Origin: Simplicispira metamorpha
Lineage (GTDB): Bacteria > Pseudomonadota > Gammaproteobacteria > Burkholderiales > Burkholderiaceae_C
Reading direction: 5' to 3'
Length of the DNA: 64,000 nt
NCBI RefSeq assembly: GCF_004341365.1
Contig: NZ_SLXH01000005.1
Location: 62,001-126,000 of the forward strand
The notes below the pieces were generated by a model that had not been told where the DNA came from, made no database searches, and worked only from the letters and a program-made list of their open reading frames with translations. The position numbers were made by a program, and so were the translations under genes. Below are positions 17,318 through 26,337 of the stretch, piece by piece. The number at the start of each line of letters is the position of its first letter. Positions within the stretch are counted from its first letter, which is position 1.

Positions 17318-17857
17318 TCAATCTTTCTTCAGGGATGCGAGCAGCGCATAGCCTGCGGGCCAGTCGCCCAGAGCGGCCGCAGTGTCAAAGTGGCCACAGG
17401 CGCCGCCATCGACCAAGCCCGCGCCCCAGGCGCTGGCCAGCGCCTGCGCGCGCTCAAAACGGCAGTGTGGGTCGTTGCGGCTGGCCACCAGCAGCGCGGC
17501 AAACGGCAGCGGCTGCTGCGCTATCGGTGCCCAGCCGGGCAGGCGCTGGCGGGCGTCTTCGGCCTCGGTGTCGGTGGGCGCCACCAGCAACGCCGCCTGC
17601 ACCCGGTGCGCCTGGCCCGAGTGCGCCGCCCACCACGCGGCCAGGATGCAGCCCAGGCCGTGCGCCACCAGCACCACCGGGCGCGGGCTGTCGATCACGG
17701 TCTCTTGCAGGCGCGCACTCCAGTCGCCGCGCAACGGGCGCTGCCAGTCGTGCTGCTCCAGGCGCTGTGGGCCGTGGAGCAGCTCCCAGCGGCTGAGCCA
17801 GTGGTCAGGGCCAGCGCCGTGCCAGTCGGGCAGGGTCAGAATCAGGGCAGATTTCAC
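17318..17857 (-). CDS. RBBP9/YdeN-type alpha/beta hydrolase lacking the nucleophile Ser
   Basis: A 179-residue protein of the RBBP9 (DUF1234/YdeN) family: ALILTLPDWHGAGPDHWLSR at the start, WSARLQETVIDSPRPVVLVA, and FAALLVASRNDPHCRFE near residue 120, where the acid residue sits. At the nucleophile elbow, where the family has H-S-L-G, the sequence reads VAHGLGCIL; the Ser codon is GGC (Gly). The catalytic His (GHFDTAAALGDW) remains. It may be a non-catalytic relative or use another residue. The start is a GTG at 17857. It is sandwiched between parA and parB and is co-transcribed with them. Confidence 0.8.
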   Translation of the reverse strand: MKSALILTLPDWHGAGPDHWLSRWELLHGPQRLEQHDWQRPLRGDWSARLQETVIDSPRPVVLVAHGLGCILAAWWAAHSGQAHRVQAALLVAPTDTEAEDARQRLPGWAPIAQQPLPFAALLVASRNDPHCRFERAQALASAWGAGLVDGGACGHFDTAAALGDWPAGYALLASLKKD

Positions 17858-17861
17858 TATG

Positions 17862-17922
17862 CTTTTGATAGCTTATGGCGCAGGTGCATCGGGCGTTACA
17901 GGCTGTTTTGCCTGTTTTTTTG
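17862..17922 (-). repeat. Dispersed intergenic repeat, copy 2, overlapping the parA 3' end
   Basis: TTTTGATAGCTTATGGCGCA followed by GGGCGTTACAGGCTGTTTTG and CCTGTTTTTTT. It is close to the copy at 54441 (both end in CAGGCTGTT...CCTGTTTTTTT). It covers the last ~15 codons and the stop of parA, so part of the ParA C-terminus is encoded by the repeat. Confidence 0.6.
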
Positions 17923-18709
17923 CCGCTGCGGGCCGGGGTTTGGCCGCGCCCACACGGGCCACCATCTCGCGGGCAAACTCGACAAACGCCTGGCTGCCCT
18001 TGGCCGACGGATCGAACACCACGCCGGGCAGGCCATAGCTGGGCGCCTCGGCCAGTCGCACATTGCGCGGGATGACGGTATCGAACACCTTGTCGCCAAA
18101 ATGGCCCTTGAGCTGCTCGCTGACCTGCTGCTGCAAGGTGGTGCGCGGGTCGAACATCACGCGCAGCAGGCCGATGATTTCGAGGTCGGGGTTGAGGTTG
18201 GCGTGGACTTGCTTGATGGTGTGTACCAGATCGGTCACGCCCTCGAGCGCAAAGTATTCGCACTGCATGGGCACGACCACGCCGTGGGCCGCGCACAGCC
18301 CGTTGAGCGTGAGCATGGACAGCGAGGGCGGGCAATCGACCAGCACAAAGTCGTAATCGGCATCGACGGCGGCCAGCGCGGTTTTCAGGCGCTTTTCGCG
18401 CTGGGGCAGCGACACCAGTTCGATCTCGGCACCGGCCAGTTCGCGGTTGGCGCCCAGCACATGGTAGCCGCAGGGCTCGGCCAGCATGGCGGCGTCGCGC
18501 ACCGGCGTGGAGTCGATCAGCACGTCGTACACCGACAGGGCCAGTTGGCGCTTGTCCACGCCCGAGCCCATGGTGGCGTTGCCCTGGGGGTCCAAATCCA
18601 CCAGCAGCACACGCTGGCCGACCTGCGCCAGCCCGGCGGCAAGGTTGACGGCGGTGGTGGTTTTGCCCACGCCGCCCTTCTGGTTGGCAACACAAAATAT
18701 CTTGGCCAT
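17873..18709 (-). CDS. parA: Chromosome-partitioning ATPase ParA
   Basis: Walker-type ATPase that moves ParB-parS complexes. The 278-residue protein starts MAKIFCVANQKGGVGKTTTA, including the deviant Walker A motif KGGVGKTT, and has LLVDLDPQGNATMGSG, FVLVDCPPSLSMLTLNG near residue 120 and PMQCEYFALEGV. The last residues (QPVTPDAPAP) are encoded within a dispersed repeat and are not conserved in the family. The ATG at 18709 is the only sensible start; the open frame upstream runs into the lysE-like gene. It is 8 bp after that gene. Confidence 0.95.
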   Translation of the reverse strand: MAKIFCVANQKGGVGKTTTAVNLAAGLAQVGQRVLLVDLDPQGNATMGSGVDKRQLALSVYDVLIDSTPVRDAAMLAEPCGYHVLGANRELAGAEIELVSLPQREKRLKTALAAVDADYDFVLVDCPPSLSMLTLNGLCAAHGVVVPMQCEYFALEGVTDLVHTIKQVHANLNPDLEIIGLLRVMFDPRTTLQQQVSEQLKGHFGDKVFDTVIPRNVRLAEAPSYGLPGVVFDPSAKGSQAFVEFAREMVARVGAAKPRPAAAKKQAKQPVTPDAPAP

Positions 18710-18717
18710 GGTGGTGT

Positions 18718-19332
18718 TTACTTGGTAATAGCGAGCTTGATGCCAAAGGCAATGAGGAACACCCCGGCGGTTTTTTCCAGCACACGGGCGATGAGGGGGT
18801 TGGCGCGCATGCGCTCGGCCAGGTGGTGCGTGAGCAGCACCACGATCAGGCCATATACCAGCGTCAGGGTGGCAATGGTGATGGCCATGACGGCAAAAGT
18901 GAACAGACCCTGGTGGCGCTGAGTATCGACAAACAGCGGAAAGAACGCCATGTAAAACACGATGGCCTTGGGGTTGAGCAGCGTAATCAGCGCGCCCTGG
19001 CGGAAGTAATGGCGCGGTGCAATGTTCAGCACCGGCTTGGCCCCGGGCGCTGCCGTGAGCATTTTCCAGCCCAGCCAGGCCAGGTAAGCGGCGCCCAGCC
19101 ACTGCACCGCATGGAACGCTGCCGGGTAGGTGGCCAGCAGCGCGGCCACACCGGCCACGGCCAGCCACATCAGCACCTGGTCGGCGGCCATCACGCCCAG
19201 CGTGGCGGCCACACCGGCGCGCACGCCGCCCTTGCCGGTGGAGGTGATCAAGGCCAGATTGCCCGGCCCCGGAATGGCCAGAAACAACACGATGGCTGCG
19301 ACGAAAGCGCCGTAATCTGCAATGCCAAACAT
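18718..19332 (-). CDS. LysE/RhtB-family amino-acid exporter
   Basis: A 204-residue inner-membrane protein with about six hydrophobic segments and the family signature LFLAIPGPGNLALITSTGKG near residue 20, plus GALITLLNPKAIVFYMAFFP near residue 115. Such proteins export amino acids or related metabolites; the substrate is unknown. It lies between rsmG and parA on the same strand, an arrangement commonly seen in Comamonadaceae, so it is probably co-transcribed with parAB without a partition role. Confidence 0.88.
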   Translation of the reverse strand: MFGIADYGAFVAAIVLFLAIPGPGNLALITSTGKGGVRAGVAATLGVMAADQVLMWLAVAGVAALLATYPAAFHAVQWLGAAYLAWLGWKMLTAAPGAKPVLNIAPRHYFRQGALITLLNPKAIVFYMAFFPLFVDTQRHQGLFTFAVMAITIATLTLVYGLIVVLLTHHLAERMRANPLIARVLEKTAGVFLIAFGIKLAITK

Positions 19333-19392
19333 GGTGGTTTCCTCCGGACTGGAGCTGCCGAGTTTACGCGACGCACCTGCGCGCGCAGCGCA

Positions 19393-20052
19393 TCACGCCG
19401 TGGGCCGCAGCCAGACGATGCAGCGCTCGGCGTCCAGGCCCGGCACCTGCAACGGTTCCACGTGAAACACCTGCACCGCTGCGGGCAGCGCAGCGATCTC
19501 GTCCGCCGGGTGCTTGCCCTTCATGGCCAGCCAGACGGCGCCGTTGCCCAGCGCCGAGTGCGACCAGCGGGTGAAGTCGGCCAGCGCGGCAAACGCGCGG
19601 CAACTGACCACATCGAACGGCCCGGCCAAAGACTCGACCCGGGCGTGGATGCCGTGCAGATTCGGCAGGCGCAGCGTGACGGCCGCTTGCTGGATGAACG
19701 CGGCTTTTTTGGCCACGGTATCGACACAGCTCACGTCCAGCTGCGGGCAGCAAATGGCAAACACCACGCCGGGCAGGCCACCGCCCGAGCCCACATCCAG
19801 CAGGCGCTGCGCGGGCGCACCGGCTTGCGCGGCCTGCGCCAGATGGCGGCGCAGCGGCCCTACCGCTGCCAGGCTGTCGAGCAGGTGGTGGGTGAGCATC
19901 TCGGCGGGGTCGCGCACCGCCGTCAGGTTATAGACCTTGTTCCACTTTTGCAGCAGCGCCATGAAGTCCAGCAGCTGCGTGATTTGCGCGTCGCTCAAGT
20001 CCAGCGCCAGGGCCTGGGCGCCGCTGCGCAGGGTTGCTTCCATGGTGCTCAT
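19393..20052 (-). CDS. rsmG: 16S rRNA (guanine-527-N7)-methyltransferase
   Basis: Methylates G527 of 16S rRNA; loss gives low-level streptomycin resistance. The 219-residue protein has [20 protein letters not shown] near residue 37, the SAM loop [17 protein letters not shown] near residue 88 and [17 protein letters not shown] near residue 155. Its ATG overlaps the mnmG stop by four bases, the usual gidA-gidB coupling. A parS-like site lies inside the 3' part of the gene. Confidence 0.95.
   Translation of the reverse strand: MSTMEATLRSGAQALALDLSDAQITQLLDFMALLQKWNKVYNLTAVRDPAEMLTHHLLDSLAAVGPLRRHLAQAAQAGAPAQRLLDVGSGGGLPGVVFAICCPQLDVSCVDTVAKKAAFIQQAAVTLRLPNLHGIHARVESLAGPFDVVSCRAFAALADFTRWSHSALGNGAVWLAMKGKHPADEIAALPAAVQVFHVEPLQVPGLDAERCIVWLRPTA
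19454..19469. promoter_or_regulatory. parS-like ParB-binding site 1
   Basis: GGTTCCACGTGAAACA differs from the classical consensus TGTTCCACGTGAAACA only at the first base. It lies inside rsmG, 2-3 kb from parB. Inferred ParB-binding site. Confidence 0.85.
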
Positions 20053-22097
20053 GCCGCCTCTCCGTTCTGGGCGGCAGCGCCCGGTGCCGGTGTGGCAAAA
20101 CCCTTGAAGCCGCCTTTCTTCAGGTGCACCATCAGCAGCGAGATGGCCGCCGGGGTAATGCCCGTGATGCGCGATGCCAGCCCCAGCGTTTCAGGCCGGT
20201 GGCGGGTCAGCACCTGGCGCGCCTCAATGCTCAGTGCCGTGACCTGCATATAGTCCAGGTCGGGTGGCAAGCGCAGTTTTTCGTAATGGGCAGCGCGCCC
20301 TACTTCGTCGCGCTGGCGGTCGATGTAACCCGCGTACTTGGCGGCAATCTCTACCTGCTCCACCACCGGCTCGCTCAGGGCGCCCAGCGTTTCACGTGAA
20401 ACATCGCTGCTGGCGTACTTGCCGCCGTCCATGTCCATCAGCGCGCCATAGGCCACATCGGGGCGGCGCAGCAGCTCGAACAGGTTGTATTCGTGCTCAA
20501 TGCGCTTGCCCAGCACGCGCGCCGATTCTTCAGCAGGCAGGTTGCGCGGGTTCACCCAGGTGGATTTGAGGCGCTCGGTTTCACGTGAAACCGCATCGCG
20601 CTTGCGGCTGAAAGACTCCCAGCGGGCGTTGTCGATCAGCCCCAGCTGGCGGCCCACTTCGGTCAGGCGCATGTCGGCGTTGTCCTCGCGCAGTTGCAGG
20701 CGGAACTCGGCGCGGCTGGTAAACATGCGGTAGGGCTCGGTCACGCCCTTGGTGATCAGGTCGTCCACCAGCACGCCCAGGTAGGCCTGGTCACGGCCCG
20801 GCAACCAGCGCTCGCCCGTGTAGCTGATGGCGCCTGCGGCACTGGCTGCGGCATTGCCGCCGCCCAAAGCGCGCACTTGCAGCGCCGCATTCAGGCCCGC
20901 AAACAGGCCCTGGGCCGCAGCCTCTTCGTAGCCGGTGGTGCCGTTGATCTGGCCCGCAAAAAACAGGCCCTGAATCTGCCGCGTCTCAAAATTGCTTTGC
21001 AGCGAGCGCGGGTCAAAGTAGTCGTACTCGATGGCGTAGCCGGGGCGCAGGATGTGTGCGTGCTCCAGCCCCGGCATGCTGCGCACCAGGGCCAGCTGAA
21101 TATCAAAGGGCAAGCTGGTGCTGATGCCGTTGGGGTAGAACTCGTGGGTGGTCAGGCCCTCGGGCTCCAGAAAAATCTGGTGGCTGTCCTTGTCGGCAAA
21201 GCGGTTGATTTTGTCTTCCACGCTGGGGCAATAGCGCGGGCCCACGCCCTCGATCTTGCCGGTGAACATGGGGCTGCGATCAAAGCCGCTGCGGATGATG
21301 TCGTGCGTGCGCGTGTTGGTGTGCGTAATCCAGCAGGGCATCTGGCGCGGGTGCATGGCTGCGCCCCCGTAAGCGTGTGCCATGAAGCTGAACACCGGCA
21401 CCGGGCTGTCGGCATTCACACCGCCGGGCATGCCGTCGCCAGGCTGCTCGGTGCATTGGGAAAAATCAATCGTGCGGCCATCGATGCGCGGCGGGGTGCC
21501 GGTTTTCAGGCGCGCCTGGGGCAGCTGCAGCTCTTTCAGCCGCGCGGACAACGACACCGCTGGCGGATCGCCTGCGCGGCCTGCGGCGTAGTGGTTCAGG
21601 CCGACGTGGATTTTTCCGTCCAGAAACGTCCCCGCCGTCAGCACCACCGTGCGGCCGCGAAAACGCACGCCCACCTGCGTGACGGCGCCCACCACGCGGT
21701 CGCCCTCCACCATCAAGTCGTCCACGGCCTGCTGGAAGATGAGCAGGTTGGGCTGGTTCTCCAGCACGCGGCGGATGGCGGCCTTGTACAAGATGCGGTC
21801 GGCCTGCGCCCGCGTGGCGCGCACCGCCGGGCCTTTGCTGCTGTTGAGGATACGGAACTGGATGCCGCTCTCGTCCGTGGCCAGCGCCATGGCGCCGCCC
21901 AGGGCATCCACCTCTTTGACCAAATGGCCCTTGCCGATGCCGCCAATGCTGGGGTTGCAGCTCATCTGCCCCAGCGTCTCGATGTTGTGCGTCAGCAGCA
22001 GCGTCTGGCAGCCCATGCGCGCAGCGGCCAGCGCGGCCTCGGTGCCCGCGTGGCCACCGCCAACGACGATCACATCAAATTCCTGGGGGTACAACAT
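20049..22097 (-). CDS. mnmG: tRNA uridine-34 5-carboxymethylaminomethyl modification enzyme, FAD subunit
   Basis: With MnmE, installs the cmnm5 group on wobble uridine of certain tRNAs. The 682-residue protein starts with the FAD-binding [20 protein letters not shown], has [20 protein letters not shown] near residue 45, [12 protein letters not shown] near residue 155, and [20 protein letters not shown] near residue 370. The length is slightly above the usual 620-630, with an extended C-terminus ([20 protein letters not shown]). It is first in the mnmG-rsmG-lysE-parA-parB series and contains two parS-like sites. Confidence 0.96.
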   Translation of the reverse strand: MLYPQEFDVIVVGGGHAGTEAALAAARMGCQTLLLTHNIETLGQMSCNPSIGGIGKGHLVKEVDALGGAMALATDESGIQFRILNSSKGPAVRATRAQADRILYKAAIRRVLENQPNLLIFQQAVDDLMVEGDRVVGAVTQVGVRFRGRTVVLTAGTFLDGKIHVGLNHYAAGRAGDPPAVSLSARLKELQLPQARLKTGTPPRIDGRTIDFSQCTEQPGDGMPGGVNADSPVPVFSFMAHAYGGAAMHPRQMPCWITHTNTRTHDIIRSGFDRSPMFTGKIEGVGPRYCPSVEDKINRFADKDSHQIFLEPEGLTTHEFYPNGISTSLPFDIQLALVRSMPGLEHAHILRPGYAIEYDYFDPRSLQSNFETRQIQGLFFAGQINGTTGYEEAAAQGLFAGLNAALQVRALGGGNAAASAAGAISYTGERWLPGRDQAYLGVLVDDLITKGVTEPYRMFTSRAEFRLQLREDNADMRLTEVGRQLGLIDNARWESFSRKRDAVSRETERLKSTWVNPRNLPAEESARVLGKRIEHEYNLFELLRRPDVAYGALMDMDGGKYASSDVSRETLGALSEPVVEQVEIAAKYAGYIDRQRDEVGRAAHYEKLRLPPDLDYMQVTALSIEARQVLTRHRPETLGLASRITGITPAAISLLMVHLKKGGFKGFATPAPGAAAQNGEAA
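20388..20403. promoter_or_regulatory. parS-like site 2
   Basis: CGTTTCACGTGAAACA: perfect inner palindrome GTTTCACGTGAAAC, within mnmG. Inferred ParB-binding site. Confidence 0.85.
20577..20592. promoter_or_regulatory. parS-like site 3
   Basis: GGTTTCACGTGAAACC: a fully palindromic 16-mer within mnmG, 189 bp from site 2. Inferred ParB-binding site. Confidence 0.85.
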
Positions 22098-22303
22098 GGA
22101 ACAACTCCGGGGGCAGGCACAACGGCCTGGTAGTCAACAAAGGGCCGCGCAAGGCAGGCCAGGGGGATTGGCGCCTGCACCGATTGCGCAGCCACGCAGG
22201 CAGCCAACTGGGCGCAGAAAAGGGGCAATTTTCCCACTTTGCGCACGGACTGTCGCTGGCAGTGCTGCCAAGGGCGTGGTCTTTACCCGGCGCGCTGCGG
22301 CGG

Positions 22304-22319
22304 TGTTTCACGTGGAACA
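22304..22319. promoter_or_regulatory. parS site 4, exact consensus
   Basis: TGTTTCACGTGGAACA is the exact complement of the classical parS TGTTCCACGTGAAACA. It lies in the 259-bp intergenic space between the divergent mnmG and FMN reductase genes, which must also hold both promoters. Confidence 0.9.
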
Positions 22320-22356
22320 CGCGCGCAGCCTGCATGCCTGTGCTCCAATCGTGGCC

Positions 22357-22944
22357 ATGAAAATCCTCATCTTCGCGGGCAGCACCCGCCAACAATCGTT
22401 CAACCGTCGGCTGGCGCGCGTGGCCGCTGAGATGGCGCAAAGCAGCGGCGCGCAAGCCACGCTGCTGGAGCTGGGCGAGCTGGACATCCCCATGTACAAC
22501 GCCGATCTGGAGGCCCGTGGCACGCCCGCCGATGTGCGCCGCCTCAAGCAGCTGATGTGGGAGCACCCGGCCTGGATCGTCTGCACGCCCGAGTACAACG
22601 GCAGCTACACCGCCCTGCTCAAGAACACCATCGACTGGGCCTCCAGCCCCATCGCTGGCGACGCCGACTGGAGCGATGGGGTCAAGCCGTTTCGCGATAC
22701 GGTGGTGGGCATGCTCAGCGCGTCCAATGGCCGCCTGGGTGGTCTGCGCGCGCAAAGCCATCTGGCGCCCCTGCTCACCAACCTGGAATGCTGGCTGGCA
22801 CCGCGCGCCTACGCACTCAGCGGCGCAGCCAGCGCCTTTGATGACCACGGCGCCCTGGTGGCAGAAGAGCACCGCCAGGGCGTGCGCGCTGTGGTCGAAC
22901 AGGTGCTGTGGGCAGCGCAGCGCCTGCACGGCCCGGCGGCATGA
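22357..22944 (+). CDS. NADPH-dependent FMN reductase family protein
   Basis: A 195-residue flavodoxin-fold reductase. ILIFAGSTRQQSFNRRLAR at the start is the FMN-phosphate loop, WIVCTPEYNGSYTALLKNTI near residue 75 is the second family motif, and GGLRAQSHLAPLLTNLECW near residue 130 the third. Likely reduces FMN, quinones or azo compounds with NAD(P)H. The ATG at 22357 is preceded by no strong ribosome site but fits the family start. The gene stands alone, divergent from mnmG. Confidence 0.88.
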   Translation: MKILIFAGSTRQQSFNRRLARVAAEMAQSSGAQATLLELGELDIPMYNADLEARGTPADVRRLKQLMWEHPAWIVCTPEYNGSYTALLKNTIDWASSPIAGDADWSDGVKPFRDTVVGMLSASNGRLGGLRAQSHLAPLLTNLECWLAPRAYALSGAASAFDDHGALVAEEHRQGVRAVVEQVLWAAQRLHGPAA

Positions 22945-22970
22945 GCGCTGGCCTGGCAAACGGCCTGAGA

Positions 22971-23035
22971 TTTCAGACCAAATCGGCCTCTAGCGCCCGC
23001 GCAGTGCGCGCTGGCAGCTATCATTAAGATAGCAA
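22971..23035 (-). repeat. Dispersed intergenic repeat, copy 3
   Basis: On the minus strand it reads GATAGCTGCCAGCGCGCACT then GGGCGCTAGAGGCCGATTTG. It lies between the FMN reductase gene and the truncated YkgJ copy, and ends directly before the ATG of that copy. Confidence 0.65.
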
Positions 23036-23036
23036 A

Positions 23037-23156
23037 ATGGACTGCCGACCCGGCTGCGGTGCCTGCTGCACCGCCCCTTCCATTTCCAGTGCCATCCCCG
23101 GCATGCCGCAGGGCAAGCCGGTTGTCAACCAAAGTGATGCAGATGCAGTGCCGTGA
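23037..23156 (+). pseudogene. Truncated duplicate of the YkgJ-like gene (5' fragment)
   Basis: A 39-codon frame starting [20 protein letters not shown] and continuing PGMPQGKPV before it turns into unrelated sequence and stops. The first ~27 residues match the N-terminus of the intact gene that begins at 23143 ([12 protein letters not shown] and IPGMP-GKP identical). At DNA level many third positions differ, so the duplication is old or was brought in by recombination with a diverged copy. The end of this fragment overlaps the start of the intact gene in another frame. Confidence 0.75.
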
Positions 23157-23403
23157 ACGTTGTGGCGCGTGCTGCACGGCGCCGTCCATTTCCAGCCCCA
23201 TCCCAGGAATGCCCACGGGAAAACCGGCGGGCGTGAGATGCGTGCAGCTTGACGAGCAAGAGCGGTGCAGGATTTTTGGTCACCCCGAGAGGCCGGCTGT
23301 CTGCGCATCTCTTCAGCCGTGCCCCGACATGTGCGGCGACAGCCGCGAGCAGGCCATGCACTGGCTTGAGCAGGTCGAGGCTGAGACGGCACCAAGACGC
23401 TGA
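23143..23403 (+). CDS. YkgJ-family cysteine-cluster protein
   Basis: An 86-residue protein of the UPF0153/YkgJ family, which is thought to bind zinc or an iron-sulfur centre. It starts [18 protein letters not shown] and has further cysteines in [28 protein letters not shown], giving nine in total. The ATG at 23143 was chosen by alignment with the truncated upstream copy; an ATG two codons earlier is possible. No partner gene; it is followed by a restriction-modification island after 34 bp. Confidence 0.82.
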   Translation: MQCRERCGACCTAPSISSPIPGMPTGKPAGVRCVQLDEQERCRIFGHPERPAVCASLQPCPDMCGDSREQAMHWLEQVEAETAPRR

Positions 23404-23437
23404 GTGACAACTCACCCCTGCCATTAAACTAGGCAAT

Positions 23438-24751
23438 ATGCACAGCTTCCAAGCGCAATCCAACGACGTTCTCTCTTTTTTCTCCGGGGCCGGCGGCTTT
23501 TCTTATGGATTTGCACTTTCTGGGTTGAAGCCCGTTTGTGGTGCAGAGGTTGACAAGGATGCGTGCGAAACTTACGAGCGCAACGTCGGCAGTGACTGCC
23601 ACAACGTTGACCTTTCGTCCATTGACCCGGGTTATTTTCGAAGAATCTCCGGCGGGCGTGCTCCATTTGCCGTCATCGGTGGCCCCCCGTGTCAAGGGTT
23701 TAGTACGGCCGGGTCGCGCGACTCAAGCGACCCACGTAATCGGCTGATATTCAACTATCTGAACATCGTTGACCACCTACGTCCGCGTTGGTTCATCTTT
23801 GAGAATGTTGAAGGTCTGCTTACGTCCGGACACGGCGTTGCGGTTTTTTCTCTTGTGAAGGAATTTATTCGGATTGGGTATTCGGTGCGAGTACAGAAAG
23901 TCAACCTTGCCGCCTATGGCGTTCCTCAAACGCGGAAGCGCGTCTTGATAATAGGAAATAGCTTGGGGGTTGATTTTGAATTTCCTGAGGAAACGCATTC
24001 GTATGCGTCCGGGAAGTCAAAGAAACATAGCGGCAAGCCTTTTGCGCCTACGCTCGACGAGGCGCTGGCCGGGTTGCCAATGGCAGGAAAATCTCGGCAG
24101 GAGAAAATTAACTATTCATCAGATATTCCGGCAAACGAATTCGACCAGGAAATGAGGCAGGGTAATAATGGTGGCACTTTGACCGAGCATTTTCAAAATG
24201 TCGATATCAAGGACGCTGAAATGTATTCGCTCCTTCGGGCTGGTCAGACGATGAAGGACTTACCTCAAGAACATTGGCATGAGAGCTTCAAGCGTCGGGC
24301 CTTCAGACGTGTGCAAGACGGGACACCTACCGAGAAACGGGGCGGCGCCCCGTCGGGGGTAAAGCGCTTGACTGGTGACCTGCAGAGCCTGACTATCACC
24401 GGAGCAGCGTCCCGAGAATTTATTCATCCGCACGAGAATAGGCCATTGACTATTCGCGAGTGCGCAAGAATTCAGACTTTCCCGGACGCATATTTATTTT
24501 CTGGTAACGCTGCAAGCGTCATTCAGCAGATTGGAAATGCTGTTCCGCCATTGGCGGCATCTGTTTTTGCTAGGCACCTTGAGGCGCTCGACGGGAAATT
24601 TGGTTCAGGGGTCGAGTTGCCGCGTAAGGGTGCTGCGAGACTTCTTGGATACCTGCTTACGGAAGCATCCGGGATGAGTGAGGCACTCCAGAAAACTGAG
24701 TCGCTTCTGCGGGGTATCCAACAACAACAACTTGAATTTGACGAACTATGA
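23438..24751 (+). CDS. DNA (cytosine-5-)-methyltransferase of restriction-modification pair 1
   Basis: A 437-residue C5 methyltransferase with all core motifs: [35 protein letters not shown] (catalytic Cys near residue 82), [41 protein letters not shown] and [13 protein letters not shown]. The target-recognition region lies between about residues 220 and 320. Codon use is clearly more AT-rich than in the flanking genes, which points to horizontal transfer. It overlaps the next gene by four bases (ATGA), the expected coupling of methyltransferase and endonuclease. Confidence 0.92.
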   Translation: MHSFQAQSNDVLSFFSGAGGFSYGFALSGLKPVCGAEVDKDACETYERNVGSDCHNVDLSSIDPGYFRRISGGRAPFAVIGGPPCQGFSTAGSRDSSDPRNRLIFNYLNIVDHLRPRWFIFENVEGLLTSGHGVAVFSLVKEFIRIGYSVRVQKVNLAAYGVPQTRKRVLIIGNSLGVDFEFPEETHSYASGKSKKHSGKPFAPTLDEALAGLPMAGKSRQEKINYSSDIPANEFDQEMRQGNNGGTLTEHFQNVDIKDAEMYSLLRAGQTMKDLPQEHWHESFKRRAFRRVQDGTPTEKRGGAPSGVKRLTGDLQSLTITGAASREFIHPHENRPLTIRECARIQTFPDAYLFSGNAASVIQQIGNAVPPLAASVFARHLEALDGKFGSGVELPRKGAARLLGYLLTEASGMSEALQKTESLLRGIQQQQLEFDEL

Positions 24752-25875
24752 GCGTAGCCCCATTGAGACTTTCTGCGGAAGAGTCGAAGTTTTTGACCAA
24801 AGTGACGACACTTGGTTCTGCAACAGCGCTCCCGGTGGTCATGAGTCCAGGTGAGTTTGCTAAGCTTATCGGCGTGGTTTACTACGATACGGAGCGTTTC
24901 CAGGAGCTTGAGAAGACGCACCCTGATTTGGCTCTGAAGATAAACCCCGGGGTCGATTACTATTGCGTTCCCGAAGGATGGTTTGAAGCTCCAATTCAGT
25001 TGGGCGAACTTGAGCATGTGTCGTTGATGCGCCAGGCCGCAATTGACATACCGGATTTCGTTACCTACCTAAGGTGTTTATCGGAGCTGCACAAGCGTCG
25101 AAAGAAGTACTCCAAGATTTTGTCCGCCCAACCAATGCCGACAATGGTTCAGGTTTCTCCTCGCTCACTCATGGAGTATGGACACGTCGAACCTGAAGCC
25201 CTTGCCTCATGGTTGACCTGGCGAAAATTCTTCTACGACCTAGACAACAGGTCAGCACAGGAGACAGGCTACCTTTTCGAGCCTATTCTTGCAGCCGCTA
25301 TAGGCGGAGAGTCTAAGGGTTCACGCGCCAAAGTCGTCAAGCGCACCGACGACCCTTCGAAGGGGCGTCAGGTGGACTGCTGGAAGGCAGTACCTGGAAG
25401 GCCACCGCTCGCATATGAATTTAAATTACGAGTGACTATTGCTGCTAGTGGTCAAGGGCGTATTGGTGAAGAGCATCAGTTTGCCGTTGACTGTAAGACC
25501 TCAGGCGCCGTCCCCGTGCTGGTGATATTAGACCCCACTCCAAATCCGACAATGGCAGGCCTGAAAGCTGTGTATGAGGCCAATGGTGGTCATGCCTACA
25601 TCGGCGATGAAGCTTGGGCACATTTGGAGGCCGAGGCAGGCGTAGTAATGGCTCGGTTCATCGAAAAGTATGTGAGAGCGCCAGTTACTGAAATATCTGC
25701 GTTTGAAAAGACGATTAACGGCGACCCAGGAAAGCGACGTATTCAGCTGCTAGATTTCGGCGCTCGCGCTTCTGCCGGTGAAATCCGGATTACTCTCGGT
25801 TCACACGAGCGCGTGATTGTCCGCAACGAGGACCAATCGCTAACAAATGACGACGAGAATGGGGAAGAAGAGTAA
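24748..25875 (+). CDS. Putative type II restriction endonuclease of pair 1
   Basis: A 375-residue protein, AT-richer than the chromosome, whose ATG overlaps the stop of the methyltransferase. I did not recognise the family with certainty; an ApaLI-like enzyme is possible. The stretch [10 protein letters not shown] (Asp) followed about 14 residues later by [10 protein letters not shown] (Glu-x-Lys) around residues 207-230 fits a PD-(D/E)xK nuclease core. The second half has [20 protein letters not shown], reminiscent of the strand and helix after that core. The C-terminus is acidic (NDDENGEEE). Function is inferred mainly from gene pairing. Confidence 0.7.
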   Translation: MSVAPLRLSAEESKFLTKVTTLGSATALPVVMSPGEFAKLIGVVYYDTERFQELEKTHPDLALKINPGVDYYCVPEGWFEAPIQLGELEHVSLMRQAAIDIPDFVTYLRCLSELHKRRKKYSKILSAQPMPTMVQVSPRSLMEYGHVEPEALASWLTWRKFFYDLDNRSAQETGYLFEPILAAAIGGESKGSRAKVVKRTDDPSKGRQVDCWKAVPGRPPLAYEFKLRVTIAASGQGRIGEEHQFAVDCKTSGAVPVLVILDPTPNPTMAGLKAVYEANGGHAYIGDEAWAHLEAEAGVVMARFIEKYVRAPVTEISAFEKTINGDPGKRRIQLLDFGARASAGEIRITLGSHERVIVRNEDQSLTNDDENGEEE

Positions 25876-26337
25876 TCGTAACCAGCGGCCGTGGGCGTGA
25901 GCGGCGGCATCCAGATAGTGCGACCGTAACGCAGTGTGAGAACACTATATTCTCCGGGGTACACCTCTCCTTACTCTCGGATGTAAGCCGTCCGCCGACA
26001 CAGTTATCTGCGGCGGACTGCAATGGCGGGTCACGGCCAGGACAAGGTGACTGATGACAACCCCGTAGGGCTTGGACAACTATGTCTAACTATCCCCGGC
26101 CGCATCGGCCGGGGCCGGCTTTGGACGGGGTTTGGCCTTCGGCTTCACTTGCCAGTGCGCCGTACGCGTGCTCACGCGCTCCAGCACCGCGCCGTCACTG
26201 ACCAGCTCGACGCCCTCTACCCGCTGGACTTGCCCGGCGTCTGAAGCGGTGCATGGCCGCTGTGGGCGGCGCCTGCAAAAAAGCCCGCCAGCGCATAGCA
26301 TCGGACTCCCGCTTTTTTCTCACCAAGGACTTTGCCC
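25876..26337. other. Intergenic region with possible gene remnant and a perfect hairpin
   Basis: 462 bp without a convincing gene. The left part keeps the lower GC of the restriction island. CCCCGGCC and GGCCGGGG at 26094-26114 form a perfect 8-bp stem with a 5-nt loop. On the minus strand, 26086-26259 can be read as VEGVELVSDGAVLERVSTR followed by a Lys/Pro-rich tail, which looks protein-like but has no good start and no family I recognise; it may be the 3' end of a decayed mobile gene. The last ~20 bp hold an AAGGA ribosome site for the GST gene. Confidence 0.4.

Noticed and set aside
26023-26244. Plus-strand 73-codon frame before the GST gene
   Set aside because: No ribosome site, no recognisable motif, and it runs opposite a more protein-like minus-strand remnant.
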